Source of the DNA: Candidatus Laterigemmans baculatus
Lineage (GTDB): Bacteria; Planctomycetota; Planctomycetia; Pirellulales; Pirellulaceae
DNA: 60,802 nt
Assembly (NCBI RefSeq): GCF_010367455.1
Contig: NZ_WRPR01000092.1
Coordinates: 1-60,802, forward strand
Direction of reading: 5' to 3'
The translations under genes were made by a program, and so were the position numbers. The stretch's first letter is position 1. The number at the start of each line of letters is the position of its first letter. A model generated the notes under the pieces. It was not told the DNA's origin and ran no database searches. It saw nothing but the letters and a program-made list of their open reading frames with translations. This document shows, in pieces, positions 1-8,912 of this stretch.

Positions 1-55
1 GTGTAAGCACGGTAACGTGTTGAGCTAACCAGTACTAACGGGCGAAAGTTTGACC
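1..55 (+). rRNA. rrl: 23S rRNA, 3' end (partial)
   Basis: The first bases match the conserved 3' end of bacterial 23S rRNA (a GGTAACG block, then GAGCTAACCAGTACTAACGG). The gene enters from outside the window. The 3' boundary is approximate, because the closing helix partner lies upstream of the window. Confidence 0.85.
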
Positions 56-141
56 ATCACTATCTTGCACTCGTGACGGACGCCTCCGCGTTCGGTCACC
101 GCTTCTTATAAGAATCGCGATTTACCCAACAACACACGGCT

Positions 142-167
142 GGTGCCGGGCGAAATACCCCGGCACC
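142..167 (+). other. Hairpin in the 23S-5S spacer
   Basis: GGTGCCGGG pairs with CCCGGCACC around a short loop just upstream of the 5S gene. It probably acts as a processing stem of the rRNA precursor. The rest of the 56-172 spacer holds no tRNA that I can see. Confidence 0.5.
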
Positions 168-172
168 CGTCC

Positions 173-282
173 TTCCGGTGAACATATCGGAAAGGTGACA
201 CCTGTTCCCATCCCGAACACAGCAGTTAAGCTTTCCGAGCCGATGATAGTGCATACCAGCGTGAAAGTAGGTATCGCCGGAT
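173..282 (+). rRNA. rrf: 5S rRNA
   Basis: The core CCCATCCCGAACACAGCAGT and TTAAGC are diagnostic of 5S rRNA. The ends TCCGGTG (174-180) and CGCCGGA (275-281) form the terminal helix I. The length of about 110 nt is normal. It lies about 115 nt after the 23S gene, so the two are linked. Boundaries are good to a few bases. Confidence 0.93.
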
Positions 283-286
283 TTTA

Positions 287-321
287 AAAACCCTCTTGGT
301 CTTTGGCCCAGAGGGTTTTTT
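287..321 (+). terminator. rRNA operon terminator
   Basis: AAACCCTCT and AGAGGGTTT form a stem around a loop rich in T, C and G, followed by a run of six T. This is a classic intrinsic terminator five bases after the 5S gene. Confidence 0.85.
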
Positions 322-337
322 CATGCGCCGCTCGCTC

Positions 338-794
338 ACTCCCATGAGCGTTTCGCCACAGAGGGCGGCACCGGACCGCGGATCACTCAGATATCGCGGA
401 TGTTCAGCCCTCGGTCTTCGCGCTGCTGGTGGGCCCGCCCCGCGGATCAGCCACAGAGGGCACAGAGCTCACAGAGGCGGAGGGAATGGTTGGCGAAGCT
501 TAACTCCTTCACTTCAGACTTCCTCGGTGCTCTCTGTGTCCTCGGTGGCTTCGCAGCAACTCCCATGAGCGTTTCGCCACTGGGGATGGCACTGGACCGC
601 GGATCACACAGATATCGCCGATGTTCAGCCCTCGAGCTTCGCGCTGTAGATAAACACGCTTCCCGGATCAGCCACAGAGGTCACAGAGCTCACAGAGGCG
701 GAGGGAATGGTTGGCGAAGCTCAACTTTTTCACGTCGGTCTTCCTCGGTGCTCTCGGTGCCCTCTGTGTCCCCGGTGGCTTCGCAGCAACTGCC
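338..794 (+). repeat. Two tandem ~225-bp repeat units upstream of queG
   Basis: Two imperfect copies begin at the ATGAGCGTTTC of 344 and 565 (period 221 then 230 bases). A third start of the same unit is the queG start codon itself at 795. Each unit contains a CACAGAGG-type motif array and, near its end, the inverted counterpart (CCTCGGTG / CTCTGTG), so each can fold into a long hairpin. Frames open in both copies (MSVSP...) but look like repeat translation rather than genes. Otherwise this stretch has no gene. Confidence 0.8.
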
Positions 795-1991
795 ATGAGC
801 GTTTCCCCCGATCTGACTGCAGCACTCCACTCGGCCGCTGCGGCCGAAGGGTTCTCTCAGTGTGGGGTCGCGGCGGCCGTCGAGCCCCGAGGGTTCTCGA
901 GGCTGTTGGACTGGATCACCGCCGGTTACGCCGGCTCGATGCAGTACATCCCCGATCGCCGCGATGCGTATCGCCATCCGAGCGGCGTGCTCGAGGGGGC
1001 GCGGAGCGTCGTGATGTTGACTTATCCCTATCCGCGGCAGGCGGCCGAGCCACTGGCGGCGGGGCGGGGCAGGATGGCTCGCTATCTTGGCAGCGGTGCC
1101 GACTATCACGACGTCATCCATCCGAAGCTCAAGCGGCTGCGGCGGATTCTTCAGGAGGCGCATCCGGAGTCGCGGACGCGTGGGGTGATCGACACCGCTC
1201 CCCTGCTCGAGCGTGACTTCGGGCGACTCGCCGGGCTCGGATGGCAGGGCAAGAACACGCTGCTGATTGACAAGTTCGCCGGAAGCTACTTCTTCCTCGC
1301 CGCACTGGTGACCGATCTCGCGCTGCCAGTAGACCTTCCACACGAAAGTAGCCACTGCGGGACCTGCCGGCGTTGCTTGGATGCGTGCCCAACCGATGCG
1401 TTTCCGGAGCCGGGCGTGCTCGATGCGCGGCGGTGCATCAGCTATCTGACGATCGAGAGTCGGGAGCCGATCCCGCTTCAGCTTCGCGAGGCGGTCGGTT
1501 CCTGGTTTTTTGGCTGCGACGTGTGCCAAGAGGTTTGCCCATGGAATCGGCCGCGAGACTCGGCGCCGGTATCCGCGGCGGACGAAGGGACCGGCGGGGA
1601 GGCGTTTTGGCAGTCGCTCAGTTTGCTCGAGCTCTTCGATTTGGATGGCGAGGCATTTCGAGCGAGGTTCCGCAAAACCCCGCTATGGCGCTCCCGCCGA
1701 AGCGGTATCCTGCGGAACGCGGCGATCGTCCTCGGTAACCAGCGAGCCGAGGAAGCGTTGCCGGCGCTGCGGAAGGGGCTATTGGACCCGGACCCCCTGG
1801 TGCGGGGCGCCGCCGCATGGGCGATCGGTCGAGTGGGAGCGGCCGGCGGGAAAGGAATCTTGCGGGAGCGATTGGCGGTGGAGGCGGACGCAGAGGTCCG
1901 CTCGGAGATCGAGCGAGCGTTGCGTGGCGGTGCGGGTGGCGCGGGTGGCGACGAACGAGCGTTGCGGGCGCTGGACCAGGCAGAGCCATGA
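795..1991 (+). CDS. queG: Epoxyqueuosine reductase QueG
   Basis: Reduces epoxyqueuosine to queuosine in tRNA anticodons, the last step of queuosine synthesis; cytoplasmic, cobalamin and 2 [4Fe-4S] dependent. The 398-aa product has the family's N-terminal cobalamin-binding region, an 8-Fe ferredoxin module (CGTCRRCLDACP near residue 190 and FGCDVCQEVCPWN near 245) and a C-terminal HEAT/PBS-like helical tail (about 310-370). The open frame extends upstream to 711, but that part is repeat sequence. The ATG at 795 gives the normal family length, so I chose it. No clear Shine-Dalgarno is visible. The start codon lies at a repeat boundary. Confidence 0.93.
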   Translation: MSVSPDLTAALHSAAAAEGFSQCGVAAAVEPRGFSRLLDWITAGYAGSMQYIPDRRDAYRHPSGVLEGARSVVMLTYPYPRQAAEPLAAGRGRMARYLGSGADYHDVIHPKLKRLRRILQEAHPESRTRGVIDTAPLLERDFGRLAGLGWQGKNTLLIDKFAGSYFFLAALVTDLALPVDLPHESSHCGTCRRCLDACPTDAFPEPGVLDARRCISYLTIESREPIPLQLREAVGSWFFGCDVCQEVCPWNRPRDSAPVSAADEGTGGEAFWQSLSLLELFDLDGEAFRARFRKTPLWRSRRSGILRNAAIVLGNQRAEEALPALRKGLLDPDPLVRGAAAWAIGRVGAAGGKGILRERLAVEADAEVRSEIERALRGGAGGAGGDERALRALDQAEP

Positions 1992-2055
1992 GCGTGGATG
2001 CTAGAGTATCATTCGAGACGCTTCATCTTTTTGCACGGAACCTGGGCCACTGAGT

Positions 2056-3606
2056 TTGGACGCACCCACGAAAGAAGCTCGTCTGCCGCTGGGGAATGTA
2101 GCGTTCCTGACTGCGTGCAGCCTTCTTCAGATGGTGTTCCAGTTTCTCCTTCTCACGTTGGTCGCGTGGTGGTTTGGAACGTCCCCGGCGGTGGATGCGT
2201 TCAACGCGGCGCTAGCGGTGCCGATCGCTGTCTCGGCGGTTTTGGCAGCCCCGTTGCCGCTGGTCCTGATACCCGAGATGGTGCGGTTGTTCCAGGACCG
2301 TCGGGATGCGGCATCCTGGCGGCTCGCCGCTTCGGTGGTGGGGCTGTTTGTCAGCCTCGGGACGTTGTTAGCGGCGGTGATTGCCTGGCGACCGCTCGGT
2401 GCGGCCGGGTTCCTGTTCAGTGGCTTCAGTCCAGGAGAGCTGGAGCTGGCCGCGGGCTTTCTGATCCGGCTGTGCTGGCTGATCCCGCTGAACGTCGCGA
2501 TCACGCTGCTGCAGGCGGTCCATCATGCGCGGCAACATTTTCGGTTGGCCGCCGTCTCGAATCTGTTTGGCGTCACCGTTCCGCTGCTGTGGATCAGCGG
2601 GCTGAGCGAGGTGACGCTTCTGGACATCGCTCACGGCACGGTCGCTGGAGGGGTGGTCGCAGTTGCGACGCTCCTGCTGCCGCTCGGCCGCTCGCTCGCG
2701 GGCGGCGGGAGGTCGCATCGGTACTCCGCAGCGGAGCCGGGCGACGCGGGAATATGGCGGTTCTGCGTTCTAGTACTGCCGCTGTTGTTGGCGGGGATCT
2801 ACGCTCGCATCGATCCGCTCGTCGACCGGATGATCGCCTCGCACCTCGAGCCGGGCAGCATCGCCGAGTTGGGCTATGCTCAGCGGTTGATGACGGCGCT
2901 GGCGACGCTCGTCAGCAGCGGGTTGAGCGTGGCGATCTTCCCTCAACTGGTGGCGCACGGTGAGGGAGCCCAGCAGCAGCGGCATGCGGGATTGCTGGCC
3001 CTGTCGTGGCGGTTCCTCGTTTTTTTGCTGGTGCCCTGCATCGTGGCCGTGCTCCTCTTCGGCCGCTCGATCGTTTCGGATCTTTTTGAGCGAGGCGAGT
3101 TCGGTCCCGAAGCGACCCGCAGCGTTGCCGCCCTGCTGAGCATTTTGATGGGGATGTTGGCGGCGGCCAGCATTGGTGAGATCGCTGCAAAATCGCTCTA
3201 CGCTCGCGGCTACACGCGCGGCCCCGCGGTCATCGCAGTCGTCGGGTTTACGATCGGCGTGGTACTTAAGCTCACGCTCTCAAGGCCCTTCGGCATCGCC
3301 GGAGTGGCGGCTGGTACGACGCTCTATTACTTGCTCAACGTCAGCGTGTTTCTGTGGTTGATCCACACGACGATGGGGCGAGCTGCCTTCGGCGGGCTTT
3401 GGCCGGCGTTCGTCAAAGCGGTAGCGGCTTCGTTGGTCGCCGCGGCCGCCGGAGCGATTCCAGTGAGCCTGTTACCCCGGGGAGGAGCTCTGGTGGGCGG
3501 AGCGGTGGGATTGCTGGTCTACGTCGCCGCCCAGTCGCTGATGCGGAGTGAGTTCATGCCACGGGTGCTGCACCTGTTGCCGCGTCGAGAGGGGACCGCC
3601 CCGTGA
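2056..3606 (+). CDS. murJ: MurJ/MviN-family lipid flippase
   Basis: Predicted polytopic inner-membrane protein of 516 aa with about 14 hydrophobic segments spread over the whole length. It belongs to the MOP superfamily MviN/MurJ branch, which flips lipid II or related lipid-linked saccharides. An Arg/Asp-bearing stretch (YARIDPLVDRMIAS, about residues 248-261) matches the MurJ central region. The TTG start at 2056 is the best upstream choice; the first in-frame ATG (about residue 26) would remove part of the first membrane segment. The stop overlaps the next gene by 4 bases, so the two are co-translated. Because it sits beside glycan genes, an O-antigen or exopolysaccharide lipid substrate is equally possible. 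Confidence 0.85.
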   Translation: MDAPTKEARLPLGNVAFLTACSLLQMVFQFLLLTLVAWWFGTSPAVDAFNAALAVPIAVSAVLAAPLPLVLIPEMVRLFQDRRDAASWRLAASVVGLFVSLGTLLAAVIAWRPLGAAGFLFSGFSPGELELAAGFLIRLCWLIPLNVAITLLQAVHHARQHFRLAAVSNLFGVTVPLLWISGLSEVTLLDIAHGTVAGGVVAVATLLLPLGRSLAGGGRSHRYSAAEPGDAGIWRFCVLVLPLLLAGIYARIDPLVDRMIASHLEPGSIAELGYAQRLMTALATLVSSGLSVAIFPQLVAHGEGAQQQRHAGLLALSWRFLVFLLVPCIVAVLLFGRSIVSDLFERGEFGPEATRSVAALLSILMGMLAAASIGEIAAKSLYARGYTRGPAVIAVVGFTIGVVLKLTLSRPFGIAGVAAGTTLYYLLNVSVFLWLIHTTMGRAAFGGLWPAFVKAVAASLVAAAAGAIPVSLLPRGGALVGGAVGLLVYVAAQSLMRSEFMPRVLHLLPRREGTAP

Positions 3607-4679
3607 CGATTGCCGACCTCGAGCTCATCACAATTCCCTGTCCGATCTGCGGAAGCGATCGGGATCGTCCGCTGTGCGTCGCTCGCGATTACGTCTACTC
3701 GGTTCCCGGGGAGTTTCGCTTTGTCCGCTGCGAAGCGTGCGGGCACGTTTTCCTGAACCCTCGTCCAAGCGACGCGTCGCTGCTCGCCTGCTACCCGGCC
3801 AGCTACGGGCCTCATCTGGGAGCCAGCCCCTCGAGCAGCGAGCTCGCGCCCCGGCGCCCCGGATGGAAACGCTCTCTGGGGACGGTGACCGGCCTGCGGC
3901 GGCTGCTTCGCTATCTGGGGGACGAGCGAGCGACCGTTCTCCCTGCGCCTCCGCAGCCGGGGGAATCGCGGATGCTGGAAATCGGCTGTGCCCACGGGGG
4001 ATTTTTGGAGCGGGCCGCTGCGCTCGGCTGGATCGTCGACGGCATCGAACCGTCGGAGGCGGCAGCCGCTCAGGCGGAGCGGCGCGGCATTCCCGTCTTC
4101 GTCGGGCGGCTCGACCAAGCGGAGCTGGCGCCGCAGTCCCGGGACTGCATCGCCTCCTGGATGGTTCTCGAGCACGTCCCAGATCCGCTCGCGTTTCTGA
4201 GCCTGGCTCACCGAACGCTGACGCCCGGCGGAGTGCTGGCGGTGAGCGTTCCCAATGCGGCTTCGCTCGAGCGGTGGATGTTTGGCCGATACTGGCAGGG
4301 CTACGATCCCCCGCGGCACCTGCAAGTTTTCTCGGCGTCCGAGCTCCGCCGCGTGCTTCATCGCGTGGGCTTCAGCGAGGTGCAGGTGATTTACCAGGCG
4401 GGGATTCGCGACTCGTATGCCGGTCTCGCGGCTTGGGGGATGGCCCATTTTCCGCAAGCCCGGTGGCCTCGGCGGTTGATGGAGATCTTCCGGGGCGAAA
4501 CGCCGCGGTGGCTGCACTGGATATCGTTGCTGCCCGCCCGGTTGCTAGCGGTCTCAGGCTTGGCCGGCCGCATCACGGTGGTCGCCGTCAGGCCCCGAAA
4601 CACCGTCGCTGGAACGGCCGCAGAGAATCGCTTCGAGGCGTCGCCAGTTGGCTTCGATGCTGTAGGAAGCGGCGACTAG
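3603..4679 (+). CDS. Class I SAM-dependent methyltransferase with N-terminal zinc ribbon
   Basis: 358 aa. Residues about 13-47 hold two cysteine pairs (CPICGSD and CEACGHVFLNPRP), the zinc ribbon common in methyltransferases of surface-polysaccharide clusters. The SAM motif I is MLEIGCAHGGFLE (about 124-136), followed by a Methyltransf_23-type fold with WMVLEHVPDP as motif II/III. The substrate is probably a sugar or a lipid-linked glycan. It starts with GTG inside the stop of the flippase gene (ATGA-like 4-base overlap). The last 126 bases overlap the 3' end of the opposite-strand glycosyltransferase gene. Confidence 0.88.
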   Translation: MTIADLELITIPCPICGSDRDRPLCVARDYVYSVPGEFRFVRCEACGHVFLNPRPSDASLLACYPASYGPHLGASPSSSELAPRRPGWKRSLGTVTGLRRLLRYLGDERATVLPAPPQPGESRMLEIGCAHGGFLERAAALGWIVDGIEPSEAAAAQAERRGIPVFVGRLDQAELAPQSRDCIASWMVLEHVPDPLAFLSLAHRTLTPGGVLAVSVPNAASLERWMFGRYWQGYDPPRHLQVFSASELRRVLHRVGFSEVQVIYQAGIRDSYAGLAAWGMAHFPQARWPRRLMEIFRGETPRWLHWISLLPARLLAVSGLAGRITVVAVRPRNTVAGTAAENRFEASPVGFDAVGSGD

Positions 4680-5642
4680 CTCGCGGCCAGCCCGTCCGAG
4701 TTGCTGCCGTTTCTCCGCGTCGCTGAGCAGCTCGACCAGTGCGGTTCGCCACTCCGCTTCGGTCGTCGCGCGCCGCCCCACTGCATCCCCCGCCAAGATC
4801 TCATCATTGACACCGATCGGAGAAGCGATTCCCGGCGTTCCCACGGCCAAGTACTGAATCAACTTCAAACCGCACTTGTACTTCATCCACGGCTGGCCAG
4901 CAGGCAGCGGCATCAGGCCGATGTCCATCTCTTGCAGCAGCGCTACCTCGGTGTTCGGATCCCAACGGCGGTAGTCCACCTCGACTCCGCTGAGATCGAG
5001 CTCGGCGAGATGCTCGGGGCTGGGAGCGATGACGAGCAATCGAAAGGGAATCTCCGCGGCTGCGTGGCGGAGCGCGGCGGCGCAAACGGCGAGGAACTCC
5101 ACGTTGTGCGTCGTCCCAATCCAGCCGACGGTCGGTTTCGCAGTTGTCGGGGGAAGCTGCCGCTGTGGGTAATCCGACAATCGCACGCACGTCGGAATCC
5201 CGTGCACCTCGGGACACAGCGGCCGGAGGACTTCTTCGAGGTAGCGGTTCCCGCCGATCGCCGCGTCGCACATCCGTGCGACCGCGGCGAATTTCTCGGG
5301 ATGCAGCAAGTGAATTCCATCGTCGACGTCGAGCACCAAACGGCCGGTGCAGCGTCGCAGCTTCGCCTCAATGTTCCAGCTGTCGTCGTCGAAAACTTCG
5401 CGTTCGATTACGATTGCGTCGTAGTGCCGCAGCCGAGCCTGCATCGCATGCCAGTGCCGCGTCGTCCGCTTCAGGAGTTGGCTGGCTCGCCAGCCGATCG
5501 TGGGAAAGTAGTCATACTTTTGAGGAAAGCTGCACGCGACGTCGCAGCGATGCCCGGCCTGCCGAAGTAACGGCAAATAGGGGAAGACGCGAAAGCGAGT
5601 CGAGGGGACGGCGGCGCCAGAAGCGACGAACAGAAAACGCAT
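4554..5642 (-). CDS. Glycosyltransferase, GT4-like (GT-B fold)
   Basis: 362 aa from the ATG at 5642 (MRFLFVASGAAVPSTRFR), which places the first beta strand of a GT-B fold at the N-terminus; the open frame runs on to 5726 but without family-like residues. The C-terminal donor-binding region contains KCGLKLIQYLAVGTPGIAS followed by GVNDEIL, typical of family 1/4 transferases. Likely transfers a sugar from a nucleotide donor onto a cell-surface glycan. It is divergent from the epimerase gene (74-base gap) and its 3' end overlaps the methyltransferase gene. Donor and acceptor are unknown. Confidence 0.83.
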   Translation of the reverse strand: MRFLFVASGAAVPSTRFRVFPYLPLLRQAGHRCDVACSFPQKYDYFPTIGWRASQLLKRTTRHWHAMQARLRHYDAIVIEREVFDDDSWNIEAKLRRCTGRLVLDVDDGIHLLHPEKFAAVARMCDAAIGGNRYLEEVLRPLCPEVHGIPTCVRLSDYPQRQLPPTTAKPTVGWIGTTHNVEFLAVCAAALRHAAAEIPFRLLVIAPSPEHLAELDLSGVEVDYRRWDPNTEVALLQEMDIGLMPLPAGQPWMKYKCGLKLIQYLAVGTPGIASPIGVNDEILAGDAVGRRATTEAEWRTALVELLSDAEKRQQLGRAGRELVAASYSIEANWRRLEAILCGRSSDGVSGPDGDHRDAAGQA

Positions 5643-5716
5643 GCGTCTTGGGGGGCACGGATGAGTCGAGCGAGTCGGCGGCAGTTCAGGTGGACGAGCG
5701 ACGAGGGAACCGGGGG

Positions 5717-6715
5717 ATGCGAGCAATTGTAACAGGTGTGGCCGGTTTCATCGGTTCGCATGTGGCGGACCGACTGCTGGCGCGAGGCTACCGAGTGCTC
5801 GGGATCGATGATCTCTCGGGAGGCTTTCGCGAGAACGTCCCCGCGGCGGTCGACTTCGAGCCCCTCAGCTGCAACGCTCCGCTGGACGATTTGTTCAAAG
5901 CCTATCGTCCCGATGCGGTCTTTCATCTCGCGGCCTACGCTGCCGAAGGGCTCAGCCACCACATCCCTCACTTCAACTACCAGAACAATGTGCTGGGGAC
6001 GGTCAACGTGTTGGCTGCCAGCCAGCGAGCGGCGGCGGGGCACTTCGTGTTCACCTCTTCGATCGCCGTCTATGGGCATCCCACCGGCGGAGGAGCCTTT
6101 CGCGAAGCGGACGCCTGCCATCCCTGCGACCCCTACGGCATCGCCAAGCTCGCCTGCGAGCAGCAGATCCGCGCTGCTCACGATTACTTCGGCGGCCCTA
6201 CCTACACTCTTTTCCGGCCGCACAACGTGTACGGTCCGCGGCAGAACATTGCGGACCTCTATCGCAACGTCGTCGGCATCTTCATGCGGTGTGGGTTGCA
6301 GGGCGAACCGTTCCCGATTTTCGGCGATGGCAGCCAGACGCGGAGCTTCTCCTACATCACGCCGGTCGCCGAAGCGATCGCCGCAGCGGCAACCGAACCG
6401 GCCGCCAAAAACCAGACCTTCAACATCGGTGGAGACCAGCCCACCAGTGTCGCGGAATTGGCTACAGCGGTCGCCGAGGTGCTGGGGGTCGAGCGGAAGA
6501 TTGCAACGCTCGAACCGCGGAACGAGGTGCAGCACGCCCATGCCGACCACGAGAAGGCGGCGCGCGTTTTTCCCGAAGCTCTCGGCGAATCGGTCGAGCT
6601 GCGGGAGGGGCTTCAGCGGATGGCGGCGCAGGTCCGCACCGCCCCGATTCCAAGCCCCACGCCTTGCCCGGCCCCGATCGAATTACCCGCTCGCTTACCG
6701 CCGCGGTGGCAGTGA
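5717..6715 (+). CDS. NAD-dependent nucleotide-sugar epimerase/dehydratase
   Basis: 332 aa extended short-chain dehydrogenase. The Rossmann motif TGVAGFIGSHVAD starts at residue 6; the catalytic Ser/Tyr/Lys set is seen as FTSSIAVYG and then PYGIAKLACE. RPHNVYGPRQN and the late motif FNIGGDQPTS are typical of UDP-glucose 4-epimerase and related enzymes. It probably makes an activated sugar for the neighbouring glycosyltransferase. The ATG at 5717 follows a GGGGG run. The last 30 residues are proline-rich and not conserved in the family. Exact sugar specificity cannot be read. Confidence 0.87.
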   Translation: MRAIVTGVAGFIGSHVADRLLARGYRVLGIDDLSGGFRENVPAAVDFEPLSCNAPLDDLFKAYRPDAVFHLAAYAAEGLSHHIPHFNYQNNVLGTVNVLAASQRAAAGHFVFTSSIAVYGHPTGGGAFREADACHPCDPYGIAKLACEQQIRAAHDYFGGPTYTLFRPHNVYGPRQNIADLYRNVVGIFMRCGLQGEPFPIFGDGSQTRSFSYITPVAEAIAAAATEPAAKNQTFNIGGDQPTSVAELATAVAEVLGVERKIATLEPRNEVQHAHADHEKAARVFPEALGESVELREGLQRMAAQVRTAPIPSPTPCPAPIELPARLPPRWQ

Positions 6716-6721
6716 GGGGGG

Positions 6722-7981
6722 CTAGGAAGCCGCACCCTCATCGGCAACCGTCCCGTTTCCGACCCCGGTCGCTTCGATCGCCGAGACCGTGCTCCGCACC
6801 CGCCCGTCGCCGAGTTGAGTGACCAGTTCCTCGCCGGTTTGCACGTCGCGGATCGACCGCAGTAGTCCCTGGTCGGCCGCGCGATAGGTGGCCGAGTAGC
6901 CTCGCGAGAGCGTCGCCAGGGGGCTGAGGGCGGCGAGCGTCGCGGAGGCTCGTTGCAGCCGATCGTGGAACCGCCGCAAGTTCGCTTCGATCGCCCGTCG
7001 GCTACGTAGATCGAGCTCATCCAACCGCCGAGCGAGTTGCTGAAGGCGATCGAATGGCTGCGTGAAGACCGGGCGCCGCTCGAGCGACCGCAACCGCTCG
7101 CGGTACAGCTCCATTTGGCTGCGGATCGGCCGCAGCATGCGGTCGGCGTACTGGTCGAGCATCCGATGCAGCTGGGCGATGTCGGGGACGACCATCTCCG
7201 CCGCGGCGGTCGGGGTGAGGGCCCGAGCGTCAGCCGCCAAGTCCGAGAGCGTGACGTCGATCTCGTGCCCCACGGCCGAGACGGTGGGCACGGTCGACGC
7301 CGCCAGAGCACGGACCACCAGCTCTTCGTTAAAGCACCACAAGTCTTCCAAGCTGCCGCCGCCGCGGCCGACGACCAACACGTCCAGCGAAGGAGTGAAC
7401 GCGTTGGCGGCGATGATCCCCTCGCAGATCGACCGCGCCGCGCCGGCTCCCTGGACTTTGGCCGGAATCACGATCACCTCGATCCCCGGCCAACGACGCA
7501 GCGCGACCTCCAAAAAATCGCGCACCGCGGCTCCGGTGGGGCTGGTGACGAAACCAACTCGCTTGGGAAAATTCGGCAGCGGCCGTTTCCGCTCCGGAGC
7601 GAACAAGCCTTCGTCGGCCAACCGCTGCTGCATCTGGCGGAAGGCCAGCTGCAGGGCGCCGATTCCTTGCGGCTCGGCTTTGCGAATCACCAGCTGGTAG
7701 CTGCCGCGGGCCGCGTAGACGTCGATGCTGCCAAAACAGATCACCGCTTGGCCGTCATCCAGGTCGAACGGCAGCCGCTCGGCGACGCTTCGCCAGATGA
7801 TCCCTCGAATCTGGCTCTGGCCATCCTTGAGCGTCAGATAGATGTGCCCGCTCCGCGGCCGGGCAATGTCGGTCACCTCGCCGGAGACCCACACCGACGA
7901 GAAATTCATCTCCAGCGTGCCCTTGATCATCGCCGTCAGTTCGGAAACCGAGATCGCTTGGGCGGGATCGGGGGAAGGCAT
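6722..7981 (-). CDS. xseA: Exodeoxyribonuclease VII large subunit
   Basis: 419 aa. The N-terminal OB-fold (about 1-105; ISVSELTAMIKGTLE, WVSGEVTDI, GHIYLTLKD) and the catalytic core (PKRVGFVTSPTGAAVRD, VVGRGGGSLEDLWCFNEE, AVGHEIDVTLSDLAAD) are textbook XseA. The enzyme degrades single-stranded DNA in both directions in mismatch and crosslink repair. No xseB (small subunit) is seen next to it. The gene is last of a leftward run and converges on the epimerase gene with a 6-base gap. Confidence 0.96.
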   Translation of the reverse strand: MPSPDPAQAISVSELTAMIKGTLEMNFSSVWVSGEVTDIARPRSGHIYLTLKDGQSQIRGIIWRSVAERLPFDLDDGQAVICFGSIDVYAARGSYQLVIRKAEPQGIGALQLAFRQMQQRLADEGLFAPERKRPLPNFPKRVGFVTSPTGAAVRDFLEVALRRWPGIEVIVIPAKVQGAGAARSICEGIIAANAFTPSLDVLVVGRGGGSLEDLWCFNEELVVRALAASTVPTVSAVGHEIDVTLSDLAADARALTPTAAAEMVVPDIAQLHRMLDQYADRMLRPIRSQMELYRERLRSLERRPVFTQPFDRLQQLARRLDELDLRSRRAIEANLRRFHDRLQRASATLAALSPLATLSRGYSATYRAADQGLLRSIRDVQTGEELVTQLGDGRVRSTVSAIEATGVGNGTVADEGAAS

Positions 7982-8009
7982 CGCGAGAGGAGGGGATGAA
8001 GTGCGAAAT

Positions 8010-8852
8010 TCAGGCGGCCAGACGGACCCGGTTTAAAGCTGGTGCGGCGTCGCTGGCGGGCCGCGCCGACTCGTCCGGACCCGCCGTGACACCCAGTTGA
8101 TGCGACTGCTGCGGCTGGGGGGCGGGCGTATGGAACAATCGTAACGCTTGGGGCGCTCGACGATAGGCGGCGTGGGGTCCCACCGGCCGCCCGGTCTCGG
8201 CCCACCGCTCGGCCGCTTCGGTGCACAGGTTCAGCGCTTCTTCAACGCGCTGCCGCCAATCCTCGATCTCGTCGCGCTCGAGCCGATCGGGAATTTGAAT
8301 CGCCGGGCCGAGCAAGGCACAGGCTCGCGACCAGGGGCGGGGAACGGCGAAGCGGTCCCACGCCCGCCGGCTCCGCCACGGATTCTCATAGCCGAGTCCG
8401 ACCGGAACCAGCGGGATTCCGAGCTTAGCCGACAGGTACAGGCAACCCGGAGCGAGCTGGCGACGAGGCCCTTTGGGACCGTCAGGCGTGAGCGTCAGGT
8501 TCTTTCCGCGGCCCTTGCGCATCAGCTTCCGCAGCGCCACAACCGCGCCGCGACGCGACGAGCCGCGGACCAGATCGAACCCCATCACCCCGGCGGCACG
8601 CGAGAGCAACTCGGCATCGCGGTGCTGGCTGACCAGCATCGCGATATTGCAGTGCCCGCGAAGGTAAAACATGAAGGGAATGTATTCATGCCAGAAGATG
8701 TAGATCGCCGGCCCCGCAAACCGCGGGTGCGACGGATCGTTCTCGACCGCGTAATACGACGCCTCGTAGCGAAGCGAACGCATCCAGTTGCGGATGAAGG
8801 TGGCTAAGCAAAGCCCCCCGAGGTCGGCGAAAAATTTTGAGGCGTGAGTCAT
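8010..8852 (-). CDS. DUF374-family lysophospholipid acyltransferase-like protein
   Basis: 280 aa from the ATG at 8852; an upstream ATG at 8885 would add 11 residues, with a GGAGG placed too close to be a good ribosome site. Motifs WHEYIPFMFYL, SQHRDAELLSRAA and LTPDGPKGPRR match the DUF374 branch of acyltransferases, related to LpxL/PlsC enzymes. It likely acylates a membrane lipid, possibly lipid A-like. The motif has HE then five residues rather than the classical HX4D arrangement, as in the family. The C-terminal 60 residues are low complexity. It sits between dapF (27 bases upstream of the longer start) and xseA. Confidence 0.8.
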   Translation of the reverse strand: MTHASKFFADLGGLCLATFIRNWMRSLRYEASYYAVENDPSHPRFAGPAIYIFWHEYIPFMFYLRGHCNIAMLVSQHRDAELLSRAAGVMGFDLVRGSSRRGAVVALRKLMRKGRGKNLTLTPDGPKGPRRQLAPGCLYLSAKLGIPLVPVGLGYENPWRSRRAWDRFAVPRPWSRACALLGPAIQIPDRLERDEIEDWRQRVEEALNLCTEAAERWAETGRPVGPHAAYRRAPQALRLFHTPAPQPQQSHQLGVTAGPDESARPASDAAPALNRVRLAA

Positions 8853-8912
8853 GGCAATACCGCATTTCAAGTGCGTGGAATTCATCCTCCAGGACGGTTG
8901 GGAGCCGCCGCG

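Noticed and set aside
296-798. Two plus-strand frames in the repeat units (MSVSP...)
   Set aside because: They are translations of the tandem units, not protein-like, and have no ribosome site.
690-1529. 279-aa minus-strand frame inside queG
   Set aside because: Fully antisense to a clear queG with strong motifs; composition is typical of a GC-rich shadow.
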